A stretch of 64,000 nt of DNA from Sphingomonas natans (lineage in GTDB: Bacteria > Pseudomonadota > Alphaproteobacteria > Sphingomonadales > Sphingomonadaceae), in NCBI RefSeq assembly GCF_030546695.1, contig NZ_JAUOTP010000002.1:372001-436000 (forward strand). Direction: 5' to 3'. The translations under genes and the position numbers were made by a program. Each line of letters opens with the position of its first letter. Within the stretch, counting starts at the first letter, position 1. This document shows, piece by piece, positions 15,534 to 24,031 of the stretch. The notes beneath the pieces were generated by a model, which made no database searches, was not told the origin of the DNA, and was given only the letters and a program-made list of their open reading frames with translations.

Positions 15534-15928
15534 GATCGCGCCGGGGGCTCCTGTGCGTCCGCCGGGTACGGCGCGGGATCGGTATGTTCAGGCGCCGGAA
15601 GCTGGCCCGGCTCGGTGGTGACGTCGCCTGCCGGCGGCGGCAGCGGCGTCATCGCATAATGCGCGTCCTCCGATTCCTCGGGCGGCACGGTCGGCGGGTG
15701 CTCGGCCATGATCCGCGCATTTTCCGCGGCCCATTTCTTTTCCATCTCGTCGAGCTCGGACTGGCGGATCATCTCGTCGAAGCCGGAGCGGAAATGGCGC
15801 GCCACCCCTCGCGCCCGGCCGACCCACTGGCCCACGACGCGCAGCGCGCGCGGCAGATCCTTCGGGCCGATCACGACCAGTGCGACGATGGCGACGAGCA
15901 TCAGCTCCGAAGGCGCGATATCGAACAT
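15530..15928 (-). CDS. tatB: Sec-independent translocase subunit TatB
   Basis: Single-pass Tat subunit that binds TatC. 132 residues: the short N-terminal membrane helix MFDIAPSELMLVAIVALVVIG, the hinge GPKDLPRALR, an amphipathic helix (about 25-60) and a long acidic, proline-rich tail that is probably disordered. The Glu8 position in the helix and the length favour TatB over TatA. Overlaps tatC. Upstream, 33 bases away, is the CorC-type gene rather than tatA, so tatA must be elsewhere in the genome. Confidence 0.93.
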   Translation of the reverse strand: MFDIAPSELMLVAIVALVVIGPKDLPRALRVVGQWVGRARGVARHFRSGFDEMIRQSELDEMEKKWAAENARIMAEHPPTVPPEESEDAHYAMTPLPPPAGDVTTEPGQLPAPEHTDPAPYPADAQEPPARS

Positions 15929-15961
15929 GGGATCGCCCTTAGAACGGTTGAGAAGCCACGG

Positions 15962-17257
15962 CTATTCCCGGCCTGCGATGAGCTTGTCGATCTTGCGTCC
16001 GTCCATGTCGACGATCTCGAAACGCCAGCCATGTTGGCTGAATATTTCGCCGGTCGTCGGCAGGTGGCGCAGCACCGACAGCGCAAAGCCGGCGACCGTC
16101 GCATAATCGCGATCGTCGGGCAGATCGATGCACAGCCGATCGGAGAGGACGTCCGCCGAGGCCGATCCGGAGATCAGCCAGCTGCCGTCCTCTCGCTCCA
16201 CGAACGGCGGATCATTCTCGTCGTCGCTGTCCGACGCGAACGCGCCGCCGATCGCGGCAAGCAGATCGACCGGCGTCACCAGCCCGTCGAAATGACCATA
16301 TTCGTCATGGACGAACGCCATCGGCACGTCGGCCTCGCGCAGCACCTTCAGCACGTCCATCGCGTCCATTTGATCGGGCACGACGGGCACCATACGCACC
16401 AGCGTCTCGATCGCCGGCTTGGTGTCCGCCAGCGACGCGCCGAGCAGGTCGCGCGCCTGAACGACGCCGATCAGCGCATCCACCGTGCCCCGCCCGACCG
16501 GCATCCGGCTGTGCGGCATTTCGAGCAGCTGCTCGCGCACCTCCTCGGCGTCGCCGTCGAGATCGATCCACTCCACGCTCGTCCGCGGGGTCATCACCTC
16601 GCGCACCGGCCGGTCGGCGAGGCGAACGACGCCCGAGATGAAGGCGCGCTCGCTCTCCTCGATCACGCCCGCGGTCGAGGCTTCGGCGACGACGAGGTGC
16701 AGCTCCTCGGCGGTCACATGGTTCGACGATTCGCGATCGAGCCGCAGGAGATGGAAGATCAATGCGCTCGATCGATCGAGCACCCACACGAAGGGCGCGC
16801 CGACGCGCGACAGCCACAGCATCGGCCGCGCGACGAACGAAGCGATGAGCTCGGGCTGGCGCAGCGCGAACTGCTTGGGCACCAGCTCGCCGACGATCAG
16901 GCTCAGATAGGTCGTGCCGATGATGACGAGGACGAAGCCGGTCTGCGCGGCGGTATCCGGGGCCAGCCCCAGCGGCAGCAGCAGTTCGCCGACCGGCCCG
17001 CCGAGGCTCGATCCCGAATAGGCGCCGGCGAGGATGCCGATCAGCGTGATGCCGGTCTGGACCGTCGACAGGAACTTGCCCGGATCGCCGGCCAGCGCCA
17101 TCGCGACGCGCGCGCCGCTGCGGCCCCTGCGCGCCAGCGCCTCCAGCCGCGGCCGGCGCGACGAGACGATCGCCAGCTCGCTCATCGCGAAGACGCCATT
17201 CAACACCATCAGGAAAAGGATGATGGCGAGATCGGACCAGGGGAAAGGGTGTGCCAT
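15962..17257 (-). CDS. CNNM/CBS-domain membrane protein (hemolysin C / CorC family)
   Basis: Membrane protein of the CNNM family, implicated in magnesium or other cation efflux. 431 residues: a CNNM transmembrane domain (residues 1-190; DLAIILFLMVLNGVFAMSEL is typical, with further helices near 65-80 and 100-115), a CBS pair around 205-325 (MTPRTSVEWIDLD, then MPMAFVHDEYGHFDGLVT) and the C-terminal CorC_HlyC domain (YATVAGFALSVLRHLPTTGE). Despite the hemolysin name there is no reason to expect toxin activity. It reads toward tatB with a 33-base gap. Confidence 0.92.
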   Translation of the reverse strand: MAHPFPWSDLAIILFLMVLNGVFAMSELAIVSSRRPRLEALARRGRSGARVAMALAGDPGKFLSTVQTGITLIGILAGAYSGSSLGGPVGELLLPLGLAPDTAAQTGFVLVIIGTTYLSLIVGELVPKQFALRQPELIASFVARPMLWLSRVGAPFVWVLDRSSALIFHLLRLDRESSNHVTAEELHLVVAEASTAGVIEESERAFISGVVRLADRPVREVMTPRTSVEWIDLDGDAEEVREQLLEMPHSRMPVGRGTVDALIGVVQARDLLGASLADTKPAIETLVRMVPVVPDQMDAMDVLKVLREADVPMAFVHDEYGHFDGLVTPVDLLAAIGGAFASDSDDENDPPFVEREDGSWLISGSASADVLSDRLCIDLPDDRDYATVAGFALSVLRHLPTTGEIFSQHGWRFEIVDMDGRKIDKLIAGRE

Positions 17258-17313
17258 GGGCGCAGACCGGCCTTACCGTCGCCGAGTGGCGCACGGCAAG
17301 GGCAACATGCGGA

Positions 17314-19251
17314 TCAGGCCGCGAAGCTTGATGGACGTCCGGCCGCCGGGATTTCAGGGGATTGCCGATCCTTCAGGCTGTCGGCGAACTGTCCGGCGCG
17401 CTCCTGTAGCAACTCCGATCGCCGGCCGAGATCGCCCGCCACGGTGGTCAACGCCTTGGCGAGGCTTTCCGACGAGCCGATCACCCGATCCAGATGGTGG
17501 ATCGCGCCGTCCGTCTCGGCGAGGTGCGAGCTCGCGCTCGCCACGGCGGCGCGGATGTCGGCGGCCACCACCGTCTGCCGATCGAGCGCGGAGCGCGAGG
17601 TCGCGGTGACCTGCGTGATCTCCTGCACGATTCCGCGGATCGCATCGATGCCCGATGTCGCGGTCTGCGTATTGCCCTGCATCGTCCGCAACACGCTCGC
17701 GATCGACTGCGTCGCCGTCGTCGTCAGGTCGGCGAGCTGGTTGACCTCGTCCGCGACGACCGCAAAGCCGCGCCCCGCCTCGCCGGCGCGCGCCGCCTCG
17801 ATCCGGGCATTGACCGCGAGCATGTTGATCCGTCCGGCGAGCGCGACGACGGTCGCAACGACATCCTCGACTGCGCTGGCATTGGCGCTGAGATCGTCGA
17901 GCCGGCGCACCAGTTCGTCGATCGTCCATTCCGCCCGGCGCGTGGAATCGACCGCTTCGGTGACGCCCGCGTCGAGGCTGCCCGTCGCCAGTTCCAGCGC
18001 GGCATTGGCGGCGATGACGGTCTGGATCGCGCGCATCGATCGGGTCGCCGATTCGACGACGACCGCGGCCGCCCGCCGCCCGGCGGCCGCCTCGCTCTCC
18101 AGCTCGATCGATTGCGCGGCAAGCTTCCCGGAAATGGCCGAGACCGGGCGCAGGGCGGTGTCGAAATCCTGTTCGAACAAGGCGAGCGTCGCCAGCGCCT
18201 GCGCGCGAGCCTGCGCCTTGCGCTGTTCGCGATCGGCCTCGCGCTCTTCCGACAGGCGATGCACGGCGCCCTCCTGCTCGCGCAGGCGGATGAGCAGGGC
18301 CTCGGCATCGGCGCGGGTCGTCGCGGCCAGTGCCGATGCGGCGCGGCTGTTGCTCGCCTCCGCCTCGGCCTCCGCCTGCTTCTGGCGCAGCAGCCTGCCA
18401 AGCCGCCGCGCAAGCACGAACTGGCCGTAGCCGACGAGGATCGTCGCCACGATCAGCGCGATCATCGGCAGCGCAGCGCGCCGAAGCATCGTCGCGCCCG
18501 GGCGCCGCGGCGTCCAGACGATGCGGCCGCCCTCGGGATCGGGAAACATGTCGATCGAAGGATGTCCGCCGATTTCGGACGCGGGCACCCAACGCAGCCC
18601 CCGGATCGTCGAGGAGCCGGCGATCTCGTCGAGCAGCCGGCCGGCGACGGGTTGCAGCAGCAGCAGATAGCGTTTCGCATCGCTCTGCCGCGCCAGCGCG
18701 CGGTCCATCGGCCTGATCCGCGCGACGCCGAGAAAATAAGGCTGGGAACGATAGACGATCCGCGACACGGCGGGCGTCTCCGTCGCGTCCGCCAGCGCGC
18801 GGAGACGGCGCAGATCGAGGTGAAAATCGCGAAGCTCGGGCGCCGGTCCCTTCGCCCAATATTGGTAGCGCACCCGGTCGCTTTCGTCGGTCAGATAGAC
18901 GCCGCTCATCGGCATCGTGAAGGTCGCCCACACCTCGCGGCCGATATTCGCATTCGCCCACTTTTCGTCCGACGCGACGACCATGTGCGCGAAGATCTCG
19001 TCCCAATAGGCATAGCCCTTGAGCCAGCTGCGGAAATTGGCTTCGCGTGCATCGAGCGCGGACGAGATGGCTTGCCGGCCATAGCCGAACGCGCTGCGGT
19101 CCTGCTGTCGTGCCTGGGAGAGGCCGAAGATCGTCAGCGAGCCGATCAGGATCAGCGCGACACCCGCATAGCTGAGCGCGATCTTGGTCTCGAAGGCGAG
19201 CGCCGCGCGCCAGCGCCGTGCAATTCGCCAGACGTCCACGATGTCGCGCAA
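17314..19251 (-). CDS. Methyl-accepting chemotaxis protein with CHASE4-like sensor
   Basis: Membrane chemoreceptor, 645 residues. Helix 1 at about 25-46, a large periplasmic domain with the YAYWDEIFAHM signature of CHASE4 domains near residue 80, helix 2 at about 255-280 (MIALIVATILVGYGQFVLA), a coiled-coil segment rich in Ala, Glu and Arg at 285-370, then the signalling domain at about 380-625. The receptor hairpin reads NARIEAARAGEAGRGFAVVA followed by DEVNQLADL, close to the universal MCP tip. No CheW-binding or methylation partner genes are nearby. Ligand unknown. Confidence 0.9.
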   Translation of the reverse strand: MRDIVDVWRIARRWRAALAFETKIALSYAGVALILIGSLTIFGLSQARQQDRSAFGYGRQAISSALDAREANFRSWLKGYAYWDEIFAHMVVASDEKWANANIGREVWATFTMPMSGVYLTDESDRVRYQYWAKGPAPELRDFHLDLRRLRALADATETPAVSRIVYRSQPYFLGVARIRPMDRALARQSDAKRYLLLLQPVAGRLLDEIAGSSTIRGLRWVPASEIGGHPSIDMFPDPEGGRIVWTPRRPGATMLRRAALPMIALIVATILVGYGQFVLARRLGRLLRQKQAEAEAEASNSRAASALAATTRADAEALLIRLREQEGAVHRLSEEREADREQRKAQARAQALATLALFEQDFDTALRPVSAISGKLAAQSIELESEAAAGRRAAAVVVESATRSMRAIQTVIAANAALELATGSLDAGVTEAVDSTRRAEWTIDELVRRLDDLSANASAVEDVVATVVALAGRINMLAVNARIEAARAGEAGRGFAVVADEVNQLADLTTTATQSIASVLRTMQGNTQTATSGIDAIRGIVQEITQVTATSRSALDRQTVVAADIRAAVASASSHLAETDGAIHHLDRVIGSSESLAKALTTVAGDLGRRSELLQERAGQFADSLKDRQSPEIPAAGRPSSFAA

Positions 19252-19310
19252 TCCTTCTCAGCGTGCACGGGCTTGTCGCATAACGAGGTTAACGAAGCGT
19301 TGAGCGGAGC

Positions 19311-21773
19311 TCAGTCGGTCATCGCCTCCGCCGCCAGCGCCTCCGCCTCGATCAGCAGCGCATCCTCGGTCGATCCCGCCGTGACCCGCTCGCGCCCGAT
19401 CAGCACGAGCACGGGCACCGCGAGCGGCGAGACCTTGGGCAGATCGACATGCAGCATCGTCCCCGCCGCGCGATCGAGCAGATCGGCGAGCCTCCCCACA
19501 TCGGTCATCCGCGCGCGCGCATCGTCCCACGCCGCGCGCAGCAGCAGATGATCGGGCTCGTACTTGCGCAGCACGTCGTAGATCAGGTCGGTCGAGAAGG
19601 TCACCTGCCGCCCGGTCTTGCGCTTGCCGGGATGCTGCCGCTCGACGAGCCCGCCGATCACCGCCACCTCGCGGAAGGCGCGCTTCAGCAAGCTCGATTG
19701 CTGGACCCAGTCGACGAACTCATGTTCGAGGATGTCCCTGTCGAACAAGGGCGCGGGGTCTGTCACCGGCTCGAGGCTATAGGTCGCGATCGCATAGTCG
19801 CTCGCGACAAAGCCGATCGGTTTGAGCCCCGCCGTCTCCATCCGCCGCGTGATCAGCATGCCGAGCGACTGGTGCGCGTTCCAGCCCTCGAAGCTGTACA
19901 CCACCATGTAGTGCCGCCCCTCGCGCGGGAAGGTCTCGACGAGCAGTTCGCCGGGCTTGGGCAGCCGCGAGCGCCGCGCCTGCATCTCCAGCCATTCGCG
20001 CACGTCGGTCGGGAAGCGCCCCCACTGGCTCGGATCGTCGAAATAACCCCGCACCCGATCGGCGAGATTGGTCGAGATCGGCATGCGCGCGCCGCCATAG
20101 GTCGGGATGCGCGCCGGGCGGGAGGTGGCGCGCACGACCAGATCAACGGTGTCCATCCGCTCGACCTCGAGGCTGAGCCCGGCGAAGAAGAAGGTATCGC
20201 CGGGCGAGAGCGTCGCGGCGAACCCCTCCTCCACCTTTCCCAGGCCCCGCCCGTTCTTGAAGCGCACCGTCAGCATCGTCGCCTCGACGATGATCCCGGC
20301 GTTCATCCGATATTGGGCGACGAACTGCGGATGGCTCACCCGCCACATCCCGTCCTCGCCCTTCGTCAGCCGCTTGAAGCGGTCATAGGCCTTCAGCGCA
20401 TAGCCGCCGGTGGCGATGAACTGCAGCACCTGGGCGAAGATGTCCTCGGCCAGCGCGCTGTATGGCAAGGCCGAGCGCACCTCGGCGAGCATCGCCTCCT
20501 CCGTGAAGGGTCCGGCGCAGGCGCAGCTCATCACATGCTGGGCGAGCACATCGAGCGCGCCGGCGCGAAACACCTCATGATCCAGCTCGTTCGCCTCGAC
20601 CGCGTCCAGAGCCGCGCGCGCCTCCAGATATTCGAAGCGGTTGCCCGGCACGATCACCGCCTCGGAGGCTTCCTCCAGCCGGTGATTGGCGCGCCCGATG
20701 CGCTGGAGCAGGCGCGACGATCCCTTGGGCGCGCCCATCTGGATGACGAGATCGACATCACCCCAGTCGACTCCGAGATCGAGGCTCGCCGTCGCCACCA
20801 GCGCGCGCAGCCGTCCCGCCGCCATCGCCCCCTCCACCTTGCGCCGCGCCTCGATCGAGAGGCTGCCATGGTGGATGCCGATCGGCAGCTTCATCTCGTT
20901 GACCGCCCACAGATCCTGGAAGATCAGCTCGGCCAGGCTGCGCGTGTTGCAGAAGATGATCGTCGTGCGGTGCGTCTCGATCTCGGCCATCACCTGCGCG
21001 GCCGCATAGCGCCCCGAATGGCCCGACCAGGGCACGCGATCCTCGGGCAGCAGGATCGCGAGATTGGGCTCCGCGCCCGGATCGCCGATCACTTGGGTCA
21101 CCGCATCGATATCGCCGTCGGGCGCGAGCCACGCAGCATATTGATCGGGATCGGCGACCGTCGCCGACAGCGCGACGCGCCGCATGTTCGGCGAGAGCGC
21201 CTGCAATCGCGCCATGCACAACGACAGCAGATCACCGCGCTTGCCCCCGGCAAAGGCATGAACCTCGTCGACGACGATCGTCGAAAGGTCGGCGAACATG
21301 AAGGCCGCGTCCGGGTGGCTGATCAGCAGGCTCAGCGATTCGGGCGTCGTCAGCAGCATGTGCGGCGGCTTGGCGCGCTGGCGCGCCTTGCGGTCGGAGG
21401 GCGTATCGCCGGTCCGCGTCTCGACGCGGATATCGAGCCCCATCTCGCCGATCGGATCGAGCAGATTGCGCTGCACGTCGATCGCCAGCGCCTTCAACGG
21501 CGAGACATAGAGCGTGTGAAGCCGGTCGATCGGCTGTTCCGCCAGCTCGACGAGGCTCGGAAGAAAGCCCGCCATCGTCTTGCCCGAACCCGTCGGCGCA
21601 ATCAGCAGCGCATGCTGCCCGGCCTGTGCCGCGGCGAGCATCTCGCGCTGATGCCGGCGCGGCGCCCAGCCCCGCGTCGCGAACCAGTCGGCGATCGCGC
21701 GCGGCAGATCCTCCCCGGCACGGGAAGGGGGACCATCCGCAGGATGGTGGAGAGGGGGCGCCGGCGGGGTCAC
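19311..21773 (-). CDS. Ligase-associated DEXH-box DNA helicase (Lhr-type)
   Basis: Superfamily 2 helicase of the ligase-associated DNA damage response group (TIGR04121 type), related to Lhr. 820 residues. Walker A is APTGSGKTMAG near residue 60, the DEVH box is TIIVDEVHAFAGGKRGD, motif III is ALSATVADPDQYA, and motif VI is LLQRIGRANHRL. The start is a GTG at 21773; the first 20 codons (including HHPADGPP) come from a dispersed palindromic repeat, and no other start codon is available before the conserved region. Divergent from the partner exonuclease gene; the usual ligase and phosphoesterase partners are not in the window. Confidence 0.9.
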   Translation of the reverse strand: MTPPAPPLHHPADGPPSRAGEDLPRAIADWFATRGWAPRRHQREMLAAAQAGQHALLIAPTGSGKTMAGFLPSLVELAEQPIDRLHTLYVSPLKALAIDVQRNLLDPIGEMGLDIRVETRTGDTPSDRKARQRAKPPHMLLTTPESLSLLISHPDAAFMFADLSTIVVDEVHAFAGGKRGDLLSLCMARLQALSPNMRRVALSATVADPDQYAAWLAPDGDIDAVTQVIGDPGAEPNLAILLPEDRVPWSGHSGRYAAAQVMAEIETHRTTIIFCNTRSLAELIFQDLWAVNEMKLPIGIHHGSLSIEARRKVEGAMAAGRLRALVATASLDLGVDWGDVDLVIQMGAPKGSSRLLQRIGRANHRLEEASEAVIVPGNRFEYLEARAALDAVEANELDHEVFRAGALDVLAQHVMSCACAGPFTEEAMLAEVRSALPYSALAEDIFAQVLQFIATGGYALKAYDRFKRLTKGEDGMWRVSHPQFVAQYRMNAGIIVEATMLTVRFKNGRGLGKVEEGFAATLSPGDTFFFAGLSLEVERMDTVDLVVRATSRPARIPTYGGARMPISTNLADRVRGYFDDPSQWGRFPTDVREWLEMQARRSRLPKPGELLVETFPREGRHYMVVYSFEGWNAHQSLGMLITRRMETAGLKPIGFVASDYAIATYSLEPVTDPAPLFDRDILEHEFVDWVQQSSLLKRAFREVAVIGGLVERQHPGKRKTGRQVTFSTDLIYDVLRKYEPDHLLLRAAWDDARARMTDVGRLADLLDRAAGTMLHVDLPKVSPLAVPVLVLIGRERVTAGSTEDALLIEAEALAAEAMTD
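21707..21760. repeat. Repeat family D fragment at the helicase gene start
   Basis: GATCCTCCCCGGCACGGG followed by GGACCATCCGCAGGATGGTGG. The same block, with a longer partner arm, occurs at 36479-36608. Here it overlaps the first codons of the helicase and is translated as its N-terminus. Confidence 0.8.
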
Positions 21774-21832
21774 CCTCTCAAGCTAAGGGCATGGCAGCGT
21801 AATTACGACCGACGCTTCCATCGGCGATGCCG

Positions 21833-21907
21833 TGCTCCGGCGCAGGCCGGAGTGCTGGACGCAAGCGACGCACTTTACGCTCCAGCATTCCGGCCTGCGC
21901 CGGAATA
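21833..21907. repeat. Palindromic repeat, family E
   Basis: Inverted 27-base arms (21833-21859 and 21881-21907) with core GGCGCAGGCCGGAGTGCTGG against CCAGCATTCCGGCCTGCGCC, four mismatches, 21-base loop. It fills the gap between the helicase start and the small membrane protein gene. Confidence 0.85.
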
Positions 21908-21923
21908 TGGCGGTGTCCGCCAA

Positions 21924-22112
21924 TCAGAACCGCCCCATATCCGGATCCGTCACCTTATCCTGCCGATCGATGCTCCGGTTGAGCGCGCGCGTCGCCTCTT
22001 CGGTGCGTCGCATGTCGGCTGCCGTGCGCCGCTTGTTCATGAGCGTCGCCCAGAGCAGGACGATGGCGAGAATGAAGCCGCCGATCGCGGCGACCGTACC
22101 GATGCCTTCCAT
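21924..22112 (-). CDS. Small single-pass membrane protein
   Basis: 62 residues from ATG 22112 (MEGIGTVAAIGGFILAIVLLWATLMNK), preceded by a strong purine-rich ribosome site (GGAGAGGAGAGAG). One transmembrane helix spans residues 5-24, followed by a charged coiled-coil-like tail (RRTEEATRALNRSIDRQDKV). The open frame continues nine codons upstream, but the ribosome site favours 22112. It lies between the helicase and the exonuclease genes. No family recognised. Confidence 0.65.
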   Translation of the reverse strand: MEGIGTVAAIGGFILAIVLLWATLMNKRRTAADMRRTEEATRALNRSIDRQDKVTDPDMGRF

Positions 22113-22171
22113 GACTCTCTCCTCTCCCTGCCGGATCAACGAAGCAGCAAGCCCCGGTATCCGGGCGCGGT

Positions 22172-22196
22172 GGAACTGCGGGCCTCCACACCCATT
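22172..22196 (+). promoter_or_regulatory. Possible EcfG-type promoter for the repair exonuclease
   Basis: GGAAC at 22172-22176, 16 bases, CATT at 22193-22196, the same form as the lipoprotein candidate. Transcription would start within a few bases of ATG 22207, giving a nearly leaderless message. One such match in the intergenic DNA of the window is expected by chance, so this is weak. Confidence 0.3.
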
Positions 22197-22206
22197 TGAT
22201 CAGCGA

Positions 22207-23205
22207 ATGCCCCGCATCGGCGCCTGGATCGAACCGCACCCGCAGGGGCTGTATCTGCCGTCGGCCGACGCGTGGATCGATCCCTCGACGCCGCAGGAAC
22301 GCGCGCTCGTCACGCATGGCCATGCCGATCATGCGCGCGGCGGTCATGGCAGCGTGCTCGCCACCCCCGAGACGCTCGCGATCATGGACACGCGCTACGG
22401 CGCGCAGAACGGCCAGCCGATCGCTTATGGCGAGAGTATCCGGCTCGGCGACATCGACGTGAGCTTCGTCCCCGCCGGCCATGTCCTCGGCTCCGCGCAG
22501 ATCGTGCTGGAGCGCGGGGCCGAGCGGATCGTCGTCTCGGGCGATTACAAGCGCCGCCCCGATCCCACCTGCCCGCCGTTCGAGCCCGTCCCCTGCGACA
22601 TCTTCATCACCGAGGCGACGTTCGGCCTGCCCGTCTTCCGCCACCCCGACACGAGCGCGGAGATCGATCGCCTGCTCGCCGCACTTCACGCCAATCCCGA
22701 TCGCTGCGTGCTCGTCGGCGCCTATGCGCTGGGCAAGGCGCAACGGCTGATCATGGAATTGCGCGGGCGCGGCCACGATGCGCCGATCTACATTCACGGC
22801 GCCATGCAGCGATTGTGCGATCTCTATATCGAGCTCGGCGTGCCGCTCGGCGAGCTGCGCCTCGCCACGGGCATCAAGGCCGCCGAGATGAAGGGCCATG
22901 TCGTCGTCTCTCCGCCCTCGGCGCTCAACGATCGCTGGTCGCGCCGCCTGCCCGATCCAATCACGGCGATGGCCTCGGGCTGGATGCGCGTCCGCCAGCG
23001 CGCCGTGCAGAAGAATGTCGAGCTCCCCCTCGTCGTCTCGGACCATGCCGACTGGGACGAGCTGACCGACACGATCGCCGAGATCGGTCCCTCCGAAGTC
23101 TGGGTCACGCACGGCCGCGAGGAGGCGCTCGTCCACTGGTGCATGACCCGCCAGATCAAGGCCAAGGCGCTCGATCTCGTCGGTTTCGAGGACGAGGACG
23201 ACTGA
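22207..23205 (+). CDS. Ligase-associated DNA damage response exonuclease (MBL fold)
   Basis: Metallo-beta-lactamase/beta-CASP-type nuclease of the group found next to an ATP-dependent DNA ligase and Lhr helicase (TIGR04122 type). 332 residues from ATG 22207. The metal site is THGHADHARGGHG near residue 35; further ligands are in VPAGHVLGSAQ, VSGDYKR and VVSDHADW, and a C-terminal THGREEALVHW matches the family. Expected to process DNA ends in repair, by analogy with SNM1 nucleases. It is divergent from the helicase gene, with a small membrane protein gene and a repeat between them. Confidence 0.92.
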   Translation: MPRIGAWIEPHPQGLYLPSADAWIDPSTPQERALVTHGHADHARGGHGSVLATPETLAIMDTRYGAQNGQPIAYGESIRLGDIDVSFVPAGHVLGSAQIVLERGAERIVVSGDYKRRPDPTCPPFEPVPCDIFITEATFGLPVFRHPDTSAEIDRLLAALHANPDRCVLVGAYALGKAQRLIMELRGRGHDAPIYIHGAMQRLCDLYIELGVPLGELRLATGIKAAEMKGHVVVSPPSALNDRWSRRLPDPITAMASGWMRVRQRAVQKNVELPLVVSDHADWDELTDTIAEIGPSEVWVTHGREEALVHWCMTRQIKAKALDLVGFEDEDD

Positions 23206-23206
23206 C

Positions 23207-23939
23207 TCAGGCGAGCACGCCCAGCAGCCGCGCCCGCCGCGCCGCCACGTCGGCCAGTCCGATCGGCGCGACCTTCGGCGTCCGCGAACCACAATTGGTC
23301 AGCCCGCGCGCACCGAAATAATCGCCGGCGTCGCAGCATGCGTTGACCCCCGCCCGTGTCCAGAAATCGAGCGCGATGTGCAGCGATACGGCCGGATCCG
23401 CCGCTAGCTCCGGATGCGCGACAAGATCGATTCCCAGCCGCGCGCCCGCCGCCCGATAATTGTTGCGGAAGGTCAGCTGCAACATGCCCCGCCCGCGATA
23501 GCGCCAGCCGTCGCCGGGGGCGACATTGCCCTCCGCCGGCCGCGCATAGACGCTGTTCGCTATCGCCTCGGGCTTGCCCGCCAGCGCCGCCGCTCTGGCA
23601 TTGGGACGCTTGGTCGGGGCCTTGGGATCGAGCGCGAAGCGTCCCGGCCAGGTCCGCGCGAGCCCCCGCCGCCGAATAGCGCAGATTCTCCTCGAAGCAC
23701 CGATAGCCGCCCGTCTCGTGCGCGGTCTGCGCGACGAACTCCGCCAGCCGCGCGGGCGTGGTCATTCCGTAGCGCGCCAGATGTTCGGCACCGGCGGCAC
23801 CGATCGCCGTCAGCACCGCATCGGGCGGCCGCTCGGCCGCAAAGGCAAACAAGGCGGTGTAAAAGCCGGAACCGCCTTTTTCACCAGCGGGATAGCCCAA
23901 TGCCGCCAGCGTGCGGCCGCTCATGTCGAATCGGATCAT
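23207..23939 (-). pseudogene. GH19 chitinase/endolysin-like gene, frameshifted
   Basis: A glycoside hydrolase family 19 protein split in two frames. The first frame (from 23939) runs MIRFDMSGRTLAALGYPAGE to VAQTAHETGGYRCFEENLRYSAAG, including the catalytic HETGGY motif. The second frame continues LARTWPGRFALDPKAPTKRP, then GWRYRGRGMLQLTFRNNY, to the stop at 23207. Removing one base from the C5 run at 23663-23667 restores one frame of about 240 codons. It is either a recent mutation or a homopolymer sequencing error. Such enzymes cut peptidoglycan or chitin and are often phage-derived lysins, but no other phage gene is nearby. Confidence 0.85.
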
Positions 23940-24031
23940 CCCGATGATGTGCCGAACCGGATCCTACATTGATCCAACAATCGCGCAGAACCGACGCGGA
24001 ACCGCCGACGCTTTCGAAACGTCTCGGCGGG

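Noticed and set aside
15584-18430. Very long open frame (948 codons) on the plus strand across tatB, the CorC-type gene and the chemotaxis receptor
   Set aside because: It is antisense to three genes with clear family motifs; long antisense frames are expected at this GC content, and its translation is low-complexity Arg/Ala/Asp-rich.
23207-23939. Prophage remnant suggested by the lysin-like GH19 gene
   Set aside because: No integrase, portal, tail or attachment-site repeats nearby; neighbours are ordinary chromosomal genes.
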